64,000 nucleotides of DNA from Acanthosepion esculentum (Eukaryota; Mollusca; Cephalopoda; Sepiida; Sepiidae). The notes beneath the pieces were generated by a model, which was not told the DNA's origin, ran no database searches, and worked only from the letters and a program-made list of their open reading frames with translations. A program made the translations under genes and the position numbers. Below are positions 31,990 through 42,444 of the stretch, piece after piece (position 1 is the stretch's first letter; each line of letters starts with the position of its first letter). The DNA lies in NCBI GenBank assembly GCA_964036315.1, contig OZ038485.1, positions 103,061,235 to 103,125,234 of the forward strand. The letters are read 5' to 3'.

Positions 31990-33190
31990 TTTCTTTAAGA
32001 AATCGTAGTGTGACACCCAACCCTCCTCTGTCCTAGTCAGGGCACCGTTTGTGACACCCGTACTGGTCGCGGCGCACTTGTGACGTCGGTCCTTTGTGAC
32101 GGGCTAACCCTGGGACATCGGTTGAAGTCTGGTTGGGTTCTAGCACCAACTTGTCGTACTCGGCTCGCTTCCAACGCCTGGTCACCGAAGCAACTGCTTT
32201 GATCTCGATTCAACCTACCCACGTTGTGATTTGATCTTAGGTTGACGAGATCAGTCAGACGTCGGGCCGTAGTGCCAGCCGAATCCGGGTCAAGGTGATA
32301 CTGCACAATAATGTAGACAAAAAAACAAAAGCACAAACAACAACTTCAAGGCGAGCGACTGGTTAGGAATAGTGATTAATTTTATGTCGGTTTGTTGAGT
32401 TACAGGAGTGCGTCTCTCTCTCTCCCAGCCCGAAGAAAAAAAAATGTGGATTGTAACACTTTTGCGTTCCTTAACTAGGTCTGGATATCGAGATGGCGAA
32501 TATAAGTCAGACTTCTATAATTTGTTCTTGGTTAGAAGTCTAGTCGGAAACTTGTTTTGATGGGAAATCTAAAGTCGGTCTTCAACAAATCTGTTCTTGG
32601 TTAGAAGTCTAAGTCGGAAGGCATGGAATCGTGCGGTCACCTGTGCGAGGCGCGTCTCTCTCTTACTGTACTGGCTGTACTCTTCTCTGCGAACTCTCTC
32701 GACGAACTCTGCGAACTCTCTCGACGAACTCTACTGAAACACCCGTAGATGTTTGCTTATATGGACGCCGATCAAAACCTGGCGTGGGGTCGGACGTGGT
32801 GTGGCCACCACGTTGATTTCAAATCCCCAATAAGGATTTTCTTTGTTTTCGGCCAAAAATAATTATCATTTTCCGTATTTGGAAATCTTATTCCACTCCC
32901 ACCCTCTTCTGCTCTCATATGGGTATCTCACCATACTTTAGAGGGCGTCAACGGTTTTCCCACTTCCTCGCAGTAACATCTCATACCTATCCTCTCAATG
33001 GGCGGTGGCGGCCTCCTCTCTGCGTCACATGATCATCTCCGCCTGGCTATTCGGCCAATAGGCGTCAACTGATAATTTTTATCCAACTTCACGGGATATG
33101 TTTTTTTTCAACCAGGTTTATCCGTCAACATTAAGTGGAAGATTCTTTTTTGGCGAAATTGGGTTAATTAAAATAGCCTTCGTTATCACA
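31990..33190. other. GC-richer unclassified block (possible LTR-type sequence)
   Basis: Clearly richer in G+C than its flanks. Contains direct duplications: gttcttggttagaagtct at 32524 and 32590, and gcgaactctctcgacgaact twice in tandem at 32688-32731. It starts tgtgacaccc and ends near ttatcaca, which could be LTR-type TG...CA ends, but no matching 5-bp flank or primer site was seen. A 99-codon minus frame (32037-32336) has no recognised domain. Confidence 0.35.
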
Positions 33191-33575
33191 AACGAACCCA
33201 AAACAAAATGCAGATGTCCTGTCCAGGCGGTCGGCAGACGGCCCATCAACTACTGATAACACAAGTTCGCCACAGCCAATGTTTTATCTGCCCAGAGCTC
33301 TGGTGTCCATCAACTAATTTTCACGACAATGACCATCAAAATTTTCGTGGGTGGCATTCTTTCCTTCTCTTATCATCTAAGTTGTTAAGCCCTGTCCGTC
33401 TGTTTCTTTCTCTTTTTCCTTCCTTTGTCCTCGAAGAGAATTTGGCATATCTCAGCATCAAACTTCAGCGAGAAAGTAAAGTGGTTATCTTGAATTCGCA
33501 CTTGAAAATAACAAAACAAAAAAAAAATCTTTTTTTTTTCACCGATACTCTGTTTGGGAAAATAAAAAAACAAAA
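33191..33575. other. unannotated stretch
   Basis: An open plus frame (33208-33618) shows no recognisable domain and runs into the tandem array; I do not call it a gene. Confidence 0.45.
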
Positions 33576-33579
33576 AGAA

Positions 33580-33826
33580 AATCGCTCAGTATGTCTTTCG
33601 TTATATCTATCGGTGTAAGTAATCGCTCAGTATGTCTTTCGTTATATCTATCGGTGTAAGTAATCGCTCAGTATGTCTTTCGTTATATCTATCGGTGTAA
33701 GTAATCGCTCAGTATGTCTTTCGTTATATCTATCGGTGTAAGTAATCGCTCAGTATGTCTTTCGTTATATCTATCGGTGTAAGTAATCGCTCAGTATGTC
33801 TTTCGTTATATCTATCGGTTTAAGTA
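33580..33826 (+). repeat. 6 x 41-bp tandem repeat
   Basis: Unit starts (aatcgctcagtatgtctttc ...) lie at 33580, 33621, 33662, 33703, 33744 and 33785, exactly 41 bp apart. The copies are identical apart from one base in the last. No spacers. High identity means recent expansion. Confidence 0.97.
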
Positions 33827-33896
33827 TCCCCGTAATTAACTTCTGTGGTTAATTAATTGATTAATTAACCCTTCCGTTCCTAAATAGTGTTACAGT

Positions 33897-34010
33897 AGGA
33901 AGCACGGTGGAGTAATGGATAGTAGCTCGGATTGAGGAATCCTTTACATTCACTTACTTGGGAAAGGTAAGAATCCTCTTCTTCTCCAGACCGGGTTCTA
34001 TTAATAGGTA
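33897..34010 (+). repeat. SINE fragment
   Basis: cacggtggagtaatggatag is an A-box-like start; tacattcacttacttgggaa and tcctcttcttctccagacc echo the SINE body. Confidence 0.45.
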
Positions 34011-34015
34011 TCATT

Positions 34016-34290
34016 TTATATAAAAATGTATTACTGGTATTTCTACTATAAAAATGTATTTTTACATTTTCAAATATATTTTCATAGTGTTTTGTTTTTG
34101 TTTGGGGGTTCACTATTTGCCCATAGCTGGGAGACTAACAGATACAACCATCCTAGGTCAGGATGGACACGGGAACAACAGCATTTAAGAGGTGGTTTCA
34201 CGTTCCTCAAAACCTCCAATCTTCCCGATCAGAGGCCGTGCTGCTAGATGTAGTTTATCGTCATACCCAGGATTTTAAAGTTATCGACAA
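34016..34290 (-). mobile_element. minisatellite-SINE-like element
   Basis: Two minisatellite units (ataaaaatgtattactggta) at 34016-34065, then tttgggggttcactatttgc, aacagcatttaagaggtggt and gctagatgtagtttatcgtc, the reverse of the family head. The last block extends the head beyond what is seen at 28985; the same extension is at 12130-12200. Confidence 0.65.
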
Positions 34291-34549
34291 ACGTTTTTAC
34301 ACACGGAAGCCGGGAGTGAGACACCATTCAGTGAGCTTGTGTACTATGACACAATAACATTGATAATGACCAAGCGAATAAATCAGCAAAGTGTCGAGTC
34401 GAGTTACTCTACCACCCAGCTCTATCAGTCCACCCACGTAACCCTTCAGTCTAGATCTGACTCCATGTGACTTCTTGTTATCACAGATGAATTGGAGATT
34501 TCAGACTGATTAAAATTTCAGGAGGTTAAGAATGTAACAAAGCACCTGA

Positions 34550-34830
34550 TCTTCTTTTATGTGCCAAATTCCTTCCGGACTTGGGCGATTATAGCCCTCC
34601 ACAATTTCCTATCTTTTGTTTCTCTAATTTTTAACTCTTTACCAACCATCTATCTTTGTCCACGTTCTGCCGTGCATTCGCACGTTTAGTTGGTTACGCG
34701 TGTTTCTCTCGGCTTCTTTTGCCGTCAATGCCCTGTGAGTGTTAAATTCGCTAGACGTTCTTTTCCTCATTGTATGTCCCAGAAATTTCAGCTGTAAGTA
34801 AAAATGTCTTTGTTGCTCCTATGTTGATTT
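34550..34830 (-). pseudogene. endonuclease-RT LINE, C-terminal fragment
   Basis: Minus-strand remains of the family end: GHTMRKRTSSEFNTHR-like, REKHA-like and IVEGYNRP-like pieces with stops. Confidence 0.6.
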
Positions 34831-34899
34831 TCCACGTTGCTTACATGGATAGGTACAAATGTTCACTCAGCGGTGCAACGTAGTGGTGACCGGTTAATC

Positions 34900-35233
34900 A
34901 CATATTTAGGAGATACAAAGTAGCCAATCCATGTTATACGAACACCTCATGACATTAGCGAAACACGACGAAACAGCAGCAATAACGAAAACGGATATCA
35001 TATGTAACGCTAAGAGAAAATAATAACATAATCAAGATATTGGCATCCCACACTACTTCAGACAAAAAAGTTTGGAAGGAAAGCCCCTGTCAATACTGGA
35101 AAGGACAATAACAGTTGACTTGAGAAACGTATTTTATGAAAAATTGTTTTAAGAGAAATATTTTATAAATTTCAACTGATAGTAGTATAAACTACTCTGT
35201 CAATGAACACTGAAAGTTTCTATATAAGGAAAC

Positions 35234-35235
<2 letters not shown>
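34900..35235 (+). repeat. unclassified dispersed repeat, copy 2
   Basis: Shares ataataacataatcaagata, ttggcatcccacactactt and ttaagagaaatattttataa with 25560-26540, and holds the mariner-free site. Confidence 0.65.

Positions 35236-35290
<55 letters not shown>
35235..35290. repeat. (TA)n(CA)n microsatellite
   Basis: Compound run at the end of dispersed repeat copy 2. Confidence 0.97.
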
Positions 35291-35291
<1 letters not shown>

Positions 35292-35660
35292 CTACAGTTC
35301 AAATATTTGAAACCATTCCCACAATTAGGATGGGATGAACTTGACAAAAGAGTGAAAAAAAAAAAAAATGAAAAAGCTCTTAGAGTCATTAAAAAAAAGA
35401 ATTAAAACAATTATCAGACTTTTAATTTGAAAATTTTTTCAAAGAATGCCAAAAATGTGTGCTGCAGTAATCAAAGCAAAAGGAGGATATTTTGGCGTGA
35501 GCAAAACTTGATCATAAAATACTTCTTTTCTTTTTCTTATAATAAAAATTCAAATAAAAAATGTCTCACTTTCTTTAACCATGATTTTCTCTTACACAAA
35601 AACAACAACTTCTTGGGCCAATTTTAAAAAAATACCAGGTTTCCTTAAACTTTTGAACTG

Positions 35661-35662
<2 letters not shown>
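35291..35662. other. unannotated AT-rich stretch
   Basis: No gene or recognised repeat. Confidence 0.5.

Positions 35663-35705
<43 letters not shown>
35663..35705. repeat. (TA)n microsatellite
   Basis: Pure TA run. Confidence 0.97.
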
Positions 35706-35708
<3 letters not shown>

Positions 35709-36155
35709 CTATGTATCGACAGGTTCAAAAGATCGATAGGGAGAGCGGTATAGAGGCTTTAAGCGAGGGGAGCCTGTGGGTTATGGTGAAGACCACACTT
35801 ATTCGTGTCTTGTGGACTAGTGCTACAAAATCACAAATAAAGAATTGTACCAAATAGCAGCAACTACATCACATAAGGACTTTCAACAGCGGCAACAACT
35901 AAAATCAATATCAAATTTAACTACAACAGGAAATAATGACATCATCAAAATGTTGACACGATTTCAAACAAGAGGTTAGAGAGGCCGCCTACATCAATAC
36001 TGGAAAGAGCGATAACAGTTAGTGGTCTTAAAAAATGTATTTCTTTTTGAAAAGATGTTTTTAAGAGAAATATTTTATAAATTTCAACCGACAGTAACAC
36101 TAGCTGCTTGGTCAATGAATTCCAAATGTATAAGAAAACGACTAAAAGTACTATA
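35706..36155 (+). repeat. unclassified dispersed repeat, copy 3
   Basis: Fullest uninterrupted copy: gagcctgtgggttatggtga, aagaccacacttattcgtgt, catcatcaaaatgttgacac, agagaaatattttataaatt, caaccgacagtaacactagc. No coding signature. Ends where mariner A3 starts. Confidence 0.7.
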
Positions 36156-36159
36156 AGTA

Positions 36160-36828
36160 CAGGGTGCGATGGATAAATTACGCAAAAATCTCATTTTAAC
36201 AGATATATTTACCAAAATTACACAAAAATATCTTGAAATACTAAAGAGTAAATTTATTCAATAAAATCGCCATTGACTTCAACCACGACCTCCAGACAAC
36301 TTCAGAATCTCCTGCAACTCTTCTGGACGGTCTCCTTGTTTAAGTTGGTCAATGCTGTCATAATCTTTGCCTTCAGTTCATCTTTGGTATTCCAAGGAAT
36401 TTTGTTGGTCTCTCGCTCAACTGCGCCCACATATAATAATCAAAGGGATTGCAGTCTTGGGAGTTAGGTCGCCAGATACAAAATTCGGGTGTCCTTTTCT
36501 TATCAGAACTACAAAAGTGAATTTTCCGAACTGGTGTATCCTCGTAATTACTATTAGATTCATCCAACACTTTCCGAATATTCTACACTGACACCCAAAC
36601 ACTCTGAAATGTTTGTATTAGAGCTTCCGGCGCGAATGCCTAGCAAGACAGCATGCCGTTTCCAAATTTTTGGAGGACTGAATTGCGTCATGGTGCTCTT
36701 TTTATCACAGACGGTACCCAACTGACCCTACTATCCTGTGCAGTCGACAAAGTCAAACACAAACAACGCGCATGTGCAAAATTAAAAATATAAAATGGCG
36801 ACAATTTACACATCGCATTCCTCCCTTT
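36160..36828 (-). mobile_element. mariner-like element, family A, copy A3
   Basis: Left end cagggtgcgatggataaatt after TA; right end ggcgacaatttacacatcgc. The minus strand reads MTQFSPPKIWKRHAVLLGIR, NIRKVLDESNSNYEDTPVRK and CIWRPNSQDCNPFDYYMWAQ with frameshifts. The same deletion joins N-terminal DNA-binding and C-terminal catalytic pieces as in A1, so A1 and A3 probably descend from one deleted master copy. Confidence 0.8.
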
Positions 36829-36834
36829 TAATAT

Positions 36835-37225
36835 TTAATATACTATATTTCTTTTTAAAACCAAGTAAATGTATTAGAATTACTTACAGTATGTAAAATT
36901 ATTTTTTCTTATCGCGTATAAGTAGGTATATTGCCAGATTATAATAATTTTTTATTTTTTATTTTTATGTAAACTTTATGACAATGACGGCAAAGATAGC
37001 TAAATTATTTCACTAATTCAGTAAACTTTTATTTTTTATAAATTAAATTCAAGGGCTTTAGCTTCTATTTTTGAAACATGGTTATCACTGTGTAGCGAAA
37101 AACCCATATTTTAAATCAATTAATTTAAAACATTAATGCTCTGTAAATTTACATTGAGCACTATTGTGTAAAAATAAAAATATCTATAAGAACACCGGAT
37201 TTTATATCTTACTGTTCTTTCTTTT
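36835..37225. other. unannotated AT-rich stretch
   Basis: No gene or recognised repeat. Confidence 0.5.
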
Positions 37226-37260
37226 TATATATATATATATATATGTGCGTGTGTGTATAG

Positions 37261-37338
<78 letters not shown>
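37226..37338. repeat. compound (TA)n(TG)n(CA)n(TA)n microsatellite
   Basis: TA run, short TG run, then mirrored CA and a long TA run; the TG/CA parts are self-complementary. Confidence 0.97.
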
Positions 37339-37339
37339 T

Positions 37340-37947
37340 CTTACGCTGGGACACACTCTTGCTCAACTGCGCCCCACACATAATAATCAAGGAGGTTGCA
37401 GTCTGGGGAGTTAGGAGTGATGTGGTGGCAGAAATTGTCTGACTGACATGACTGTGTTCTCCTGCTTGTCTGGCATGCTGCAGAGTCCTGTGGCCAGACA
37501 TTGGGCCTCCCAGCAGCCACACTCTTGACTCAGGGCGGCATTACCTATTCAAGGCACTTGATGTAGACCTCCGAGTCTGAGGCCTTCACCAACAAATTCG
37601 GTAATTCTTTTTTATCAGTATGATCGGAGTGTGTTTTCCGAGCTGCCGTACCTTTGTAATCACCATTAGACTCATCCAACTCTTTCCGAATCCTCCGCAC
37701 TGTCCTCAGATTGACACCTAAACACTCTGAAATGTTCGTATTAGAGCTTCCGGCGCGAATGCCAAGCAGTACAGCATGCTGTTTCCAAATTTCTGGCGGA
37801 GTGAATTGCGTCATAGTGCTCTTTTTTCTCACAGCCGGTACCCAATGGACCCTACTATACTGAGCAGTCGACAAAATAAAAAAAAAAAAACAAACAACGC
37901 GTAACGTAAAAATGTAAAATAGGGACAATTTACCCAATTGCACCCAG
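37340..37947 (-). mobile_element. mariner-like element, family A, copy A4
   Basis: Minus-strand transposase N-terminus is the best preserved of the family: RKKSTMTQFTPPEIWKQHAV, LLGIRAGSSNTNISECLGVN and LRTVRRIRKELDESNGDYKG (paired helix-turn-helix), then KKELPNLLVKASDSEVYIKC and LE. A separate frame gives SVWPQDSAACQT-like and PHNHCNLL-like remnants of the DDE region. Right end cgacaatttaccc-like, then caccc and ag. The left end is eaten by the microsatellite. Confidence 0.8.
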
Positions 37948-37955
37948 TATATATA

Positions 37956-38328
37956 CAGGGTGATTGAAAAGTAACTCTTTTTATGTATAAGTAGCCAGCC
38001 AGGAGTCCTGACTTAACACCCTGTGACTTTTTTCTTTGGGGTTGGTTAAAGGAGCAAGTATACTATACCAAACACTGACTTTGGAACTACTTGAAGGTCG
38101 AATACAAGAAGTCATGTCTTCTCTGCCACAAGAGTTTTGGGGTGAAATAAGTTGACGCGATTCCTGTGCGCCTCGAGAAGCTGGCAGCGAAATCTGGTGC
38201 CCATATCTGAATTTAAATAAAACCGCATGCTAAACGCTTTCCTCTCATATCCATTTCTTGTAAAAAATTATAGTTAATAAATGAATTATAAGTATTTTAA
38301 AATGGGGAGTTACTTTTCAGTCGCCCTG
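37956..38328 (+). mobile_element. mariner deletion derivative, family D, 373 bp
   Basis: Ends cagggtgattgaaaagtaac and its inverse gttacttttcagtcgccctg, with TA on both sides. The plus strand keeps SPDLTPCDFFLWGWLKEQ and L-LEGRIQEVMSSLPQEFWG-like C-terminal sequence. It lies only nine bases after the end of A4, separated by TA repeats. Confidence 0.85.
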
Positions 38329-38334
38329 TATATA

Positions 38335-38640
38335 ACAGAACTGGCAATTTGCTGAATCGCAGGCAAATGAGTGTCTTGTTTCAGGGTAATTACGACTTCG
38401 CCCTCATAGCTCCTCTATGCATATTAAGGACACACCAAGATAAATATGAATCGTTGTAATTTCAAACTGGGCAGATGATCCACCCCAAGCTGGAACGAGT
38501 CGGTGGTATATATAAAAAATGTCATGTAGATGTAACGAAGCCACTGTCACTGGCACGCTTTGACTTTCCTGTAGCGGAGTGCGGGTTTAACACAGCGGTA
38601 AGTCCCTTTATAACAAGTGTCACAATTGTCGCCGGAATAA
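38335..38640. other. unannotated stretch
   Basis: No recognised feature. Confidence 0.5.
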
Positions 38641-38642
38641 TA

Positions 38643-38643
<1 letters not shown>

Positions 38644-38676
<33 letters not shown>
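38644..38676. repeat. (A)n homopolymer, 33 bp
   Basis: Could be the poly(A) tail of a plus-strand retroposed sequence at 38340-38640; no target duplication was identified. Confidence 0.9.
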
Positions 38677-38679
<3 letters not shown>

Positions 38680-38960
38680 TTGTTTTTTTTTCGGTTTTCA
38701 AAGCAGATAATTAATTTTTGCTCGGTGAATTAAAGTTTCCATTTAGAAATATAAGAAAATATACACATATATATTTCGTTGAATATGACAGACAAGGAAT
38801 AATTGTTTTTTTTGTAAGTATTGGCCGAAATCGCGCGAGAAAATAATCCATACGGACAATTTCTACACAATGTCAGCCCTCAAAAGAAAAGCTGATTAAA
38901 AAGTGTACAATTTTTTTTTCTTCCCGTTGTATTCAACGAACATACATAAAAGGCCTGTTG

Positions 38961-39012
<52 letters not shown>
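38961..39012. repeat. (CA)n(TA)n microsatellite
   Basis: Compound run. Confidence 0.97.
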
Positions 39013-39014
<2 letters not shown>

Positions 39015-39173
39015 ACTATATATGTCGTTAATAAGGAAAATGTAACATTCACCTTATTAAAGACTCCTGAAAAACACAGTGCGATAGACGAAAATAATGT
39101 AAAAACAGACGTTTACTCATATAAGTGCATCCAGTAACTTTAATCTATATAGTAATAAGGGAATCATGTTTGA

Positions 39174-39202
39174 TTATGAATAAAAATTCCTTAATTCACT
39201 AA

Positions 39203-39272
<70 letters not shown>

Positions 39273-39315
39273 ACACACACACACACACACTAGTGAATTA
39301 ATTTTTATTCATAAA
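39174..39315. repeat. compound microsatellite inside an inverted repeat
   Basis: (TC)n(TA)n(CA)n at 39203-39290 is flanked by attatgaataaaaattcctt with aattcacta on the left and tagtgaattaatttttattc then ataaaa on the right, which are inverse of each other. The simple repeat therefore sits in the loop of a ~27-bp stem. Confidence 0.75.
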
Positions 39316-39390
39316 ATCTGCTATATTTATGGAGGAAATGTACTCGTTGGCGGAGCGTTTTTAGATATAGTCAGTGTGAATATAGAAATG

Positions 39391-39391
39391 T

Positions 39392-39428
<37 letters not shown>

Positions 39429-39432
39429 TATG
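39391..39432. repeat. (TA)n microsatellite
   Basis: TA run with one TACA interruption. Confidence 0.95.
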
Positions 39433-39655
39433 ATGGACTCTCCCGTCGAACTCGACGTATGAGGGTCAGGCAGATCAGTTCCCAGAAACTGAAAGCTCGA
39501 CACCGACACATGAGATTTGATTATAGTGGTGAAGGCTTTGTGCAGGGCCATCCACACTTTTTTGGAGGGACGAATACAGGGACCTGGTGCAGCGAATGCC
39601 ACAAGGTCCCCAAACGACCTTCCGCAGGTTTTGAATTCAGAGTTGTCCTTCTTCA
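39433..39655 (-). other. coding-like segment of unknown origin
   Basis: The minus strand is open from a start beyond 39700 and reads KDNSEFKTCGRSFGDLVAFA, APGPCIRPSKKVWMALHKAF, TTIIKSHVSVSSFQFLGTDL and PDPHTSSSTGESI. Composition is balanced and unlike the neighbouring low-complexity DNA. I do not recognise the family. It sits between two TA runs and abuts the 80-bp miniature mariner. It may be a fragment of an unnamed transposon protein. Confidence 0.35.
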
Positions 39656-39661
39656 TATATA

Positions 39662-39737
39662 TTAGGTTGGTGCAAAAATAATGTCGTTTTCTCACATGAA
39701 GTTGAACGTCAAAAAACGACATTATTTTTGCACCAAC

Positions 39738-39741
<4 letters not shown>
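39662..39741. mobile_element. 80-bp MADE1-like miniature mariner
   Basis: Ends ttaggttggtgcaaaaataa and its perfect inverse: 29-bp terminal inverted repeats with no mismatch, around a 22-bp centre, with TA on each side (39660-39661, 39742-39743). Length and terminus match the MADE1 miniature derivative of Hsmar1-type mariners known from primates. A transcript would fold into a 29-bp hairpin. Confidence 0.93.

Positions 39742-39796
<55 letters not shown>
39742..39796. repeat. (TA)n microsatellite
   Basis: TA run starting at the miniature mariner's target duplication. Confidence 0.97.
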
Positions 39797-39799
39797 CGA

Positions 39800-40240
39800 T
39801 TGTATTTCGCCCAGCTTATTTGTGGAATATAACGCTTTTAAGGCAAGCAGTGCTAAATATTTTTTAAAACGTATAGCATTAATATCGAACAACTAATAAG
39901 ATCAAAAACTTATCTTCCCTATTTCAAATTTTATGGAAGTAATCTTCTCATAACTCATAAGAGAGATAAATTAACTGGATTTATTAATAGGCATCAGATA
40001 TCGCTTACAAATGTTACGCTAAAAAGCGTTAATTATTTTTTCGTCATCTTATTTTAAATATTCTTCTTGCATAATCTCTCCTGAAATTGTTCGATCATGT
40101 GCATCAGAAAATATTTATCTAATCAAAGTATTTCTCCGTTATTGATAGGAATGTATGCAAAGAAAATCTGAAGTAAATAAAAATAGCAGAAATGGTTCTA
40201 AGTATCGCTGATGTATTGACGATAATTGCGGAAAGTGTCT
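39800..40240. other. unannotated AT-rich stretch
   Basis: No recognised feature. Confidence 0.5.
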
Positions 40241-40244
40241 AGAT

Positions 40245-41452
40245 AAAAACGGTGAAGCCCCGGCTGTAGCCTTGGACCTCTCAAAAGGCCTTTGACAGGG
40301 TTTGGCATTCAGGTCTTCTCCACAAGCTGAAAAGTTATGTCTCTAAACACATTTTTGAACGACTCCAGTCAAATAGTGAAATGAAAGTTATCCTGAATGG
40401 CCACTCATCTAGATCCTTTCGTACTGACGCAGGTGTCTCCTTGGTCCTACTCTGTTTTTAATTTTCATGAATGACCTTCCCGTTGACATCATCTCTTAAC
40501 TTCGTATCTACGCTGATGACACAATTTACCCATGCCTCGATAGTAAGGCAGATCAGTTCGACAAGGTCATAATAGCAGCCGATGCCCAAAATGATCTCAA
40601 GTCCATTGTTAACTAGGGCAAAATATGACTTCTTAATTTTAGCGCCTCCAAAACTAAACTTCTCTCTATTAATCATCTGAGCGACCACTCTGCTTTCCAT
40701 CAGCATGGCTAATGCTAACCTCCAGAAAAGTGACTTGTTGTGCCTTCTCGGGCTAACGTTCTTGGCCAACATGAAGTGGAAAGACTATATTGAATCTATT
40801 GTTAGGTTAGCTGTTAATAAAGCCGGTTCGCTGTGTCGTGTGAGATAATTTTTCTCTTCAGAATCTATCTTACATATCTATAATTCTACCATTCGTCCAT
40901 ACTTAGAATATTGCTGTCACATATAGTCCGGTGCCTCTTCTATTTACCTTGAGTTCCTTGATAAAATCCAAAGAATAATCAGCAATATTATCGGTCCTCA
41001 TGTGGTATCTCGTCTTCAGTCACTTTCCCACCGTCGTAAGGTTACCTCTGTACCTATTCTATAAATACTTTCATGTTAATTGTTTGGATGAGCTTTTCGC
41101 TATGGTACCTAGACTTTTATTTAAAAAATTAAGCGCAGTATTAGAATGGCGCCGAGATTTCATCAATTTACAGTTGAGCTGGCGAGATGTAACGATAAAT
41201 TATATGCTAACAGTTTCTTTTCTTGCGCTTCTCGCTTGTGGAACCCCCTTCCTGTTCCATGCTTTTCAGCCAACTTTAATCTGCAAAAATTTAAATGCAA
41301 TGTCACTTGCTATCTGCTGTCTTCCTGATTACTCTTTTATCTTCTTACTCATTATTAATGTTACTGTTCCTAATTCTTCCACACCCTGTAGCCCCTTCTG
41401 TCATAGTGGCTTTACTGCATTGCATGGACTGAGGCCTATTTATAAAAAATAG
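40245..41452 (+). pseudogene. LINE (CR1/Jockey-group), longest copy in the window
   Basis: Reverse transcriptase remains start with ALDLSKAFDRVWHSGLLHKL (RT block with the first catalytic aspartate context), then FRTDAGVS and the GPxLF-type block, YADDTI-like residues near 40510 (tacgctgatgacacaat reads YADDT), SMANANLQKSDLLCLLGLTF at 40700, STIRPYLEYCCHI at 40885, VVSRLQSLSHRRKV at 41005 and the usual C-terminus. At least six frameshifts or stops break it. The 3' end reads gcattgcatggact and is not followed by TA repeats. It shows that the family carries an RT with a YADD-type active site. Confidence 0.85.
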
Positions 41453-41589
41453 TTTATTGAATACGAAATACAACTAATTTTCTCCAAATATTTATTAAGC
41501 ATAATCGCTTCATTTAAATTATCGTAATATTCAAAATAAATATTTGTCAATATATTCAGTTGAACTATTTATGATCTTGATGTGTGAAT

Positions 41590-42290
41590 TCTTCTTCTAT
41601 GTGTTGTATCCCTTCAGAATGTTAGCGATCACAGCTCTCCCCAATTTCCTGTGGTTTGAAGCTCTTAATAAATTTTGTCTTTTTGTTATCTCTCCTAAAC
41701 CTTGTTTCGCTATCCATTGTTCTCATTAGACAGATTATGCGTTGTTTTCCTCTGTCCCACTTGCCTTGAATCTGTCCTGTCAGTATTACATTTTCTAAAC
41801 CCTCTTTCCTCATTATGAGCCTTATAAATTTCTAATGTTTAGTATAAGTGTACTTTTTGTTTCCATTTTCTCTAAAACTTCGTCGCTGCTCTTATGTTCG
41901 GTCCATGGTATTCTCAGTATCCTTCTGTAGAACCACATTTCTGTTGCTTCAAGTTTCTTCTTCATCAGTGAGGAGATTGTTCAGCATTCACTACCATGGA
42001 GGACTGATATTACATAACAGCTCAATACTCTTTTTTGTTGTTTCTAACAAGGTTTTTCTTTTTCTTAATACTCTGCTTAGCTTTTGAAAGTCATCTTTGG
42101 CTATTTCATTGCACCTTCAGATCTCAGTGTCGCACTTTCCGTCCCCTGTTAAAACGCTTCCCAGACATTTAAATTGTTGTACTAGTTTGATTTTGGTATC
42201 TACAATATGTAGTTTGCATGTTGGGCTGCTCCTTTTACTAACAACCATTTATTCTGTCTTCTTGCAATTGATTTATCGATTGTTTAAATG
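41590..42290 (-). pseudogene. endonuclease-RT LINE, C-terminal fragment
   Basis: Minus-strand blocks: KKKLEATEMWFYRRILRIPW, TEHKSSDEVLEKMETKSTL, MRKEGLENVILTGQIQGKWD, RGKQRIICLMRT and ASNHRKLGRAVI, with frameshifts. An upstream part (SFQKLSRVLRKRKTLLE-like) extends to about 42290. Confidence 0.75.
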
Positions 42291-42359
42291 AATTCCACTA
42301 AAACAAAAAGACTAACAATTCCACCAAACATAACTCCTGATATCTGTGTATATTTCTGT

Positions 42360-42430
42360 GAGGAAGCATTGTAATTATTTACATTATTCGGATTGTTGAC
42401 AATAAAGATAAGGACAACAGCCCCTTAATG
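42360..42430. repeat. CTGAAGAAGG-type repeat end, fold-back
   Basis: gtaattatttacattattcg and ttaatgtaaataatta are inverted around caataaagataaggacaaca. This is the outer end of the family at 11700 without its ctgaaga core. Confidence 0.6.
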
Positions 42431-42444
42431 TAAATAATTACTCT

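Noticed and set aside
32010..33190. Confident LTR retrotransposon call
   Set aside because: TG...CA-like limits exist, but there is no target duplication, primer site or gag/pol coding.
33208..33618. 136-codon plus-strand frame
   Set aside because: No domain, low-complexity end, and the last part is the 41-bp tandem repeat.
33580..33826. Regular direct repeats that might suggest a CRISPR array
   Set aside because: Units are contiguous without unique spacers and the DNA is clearly animal-like.
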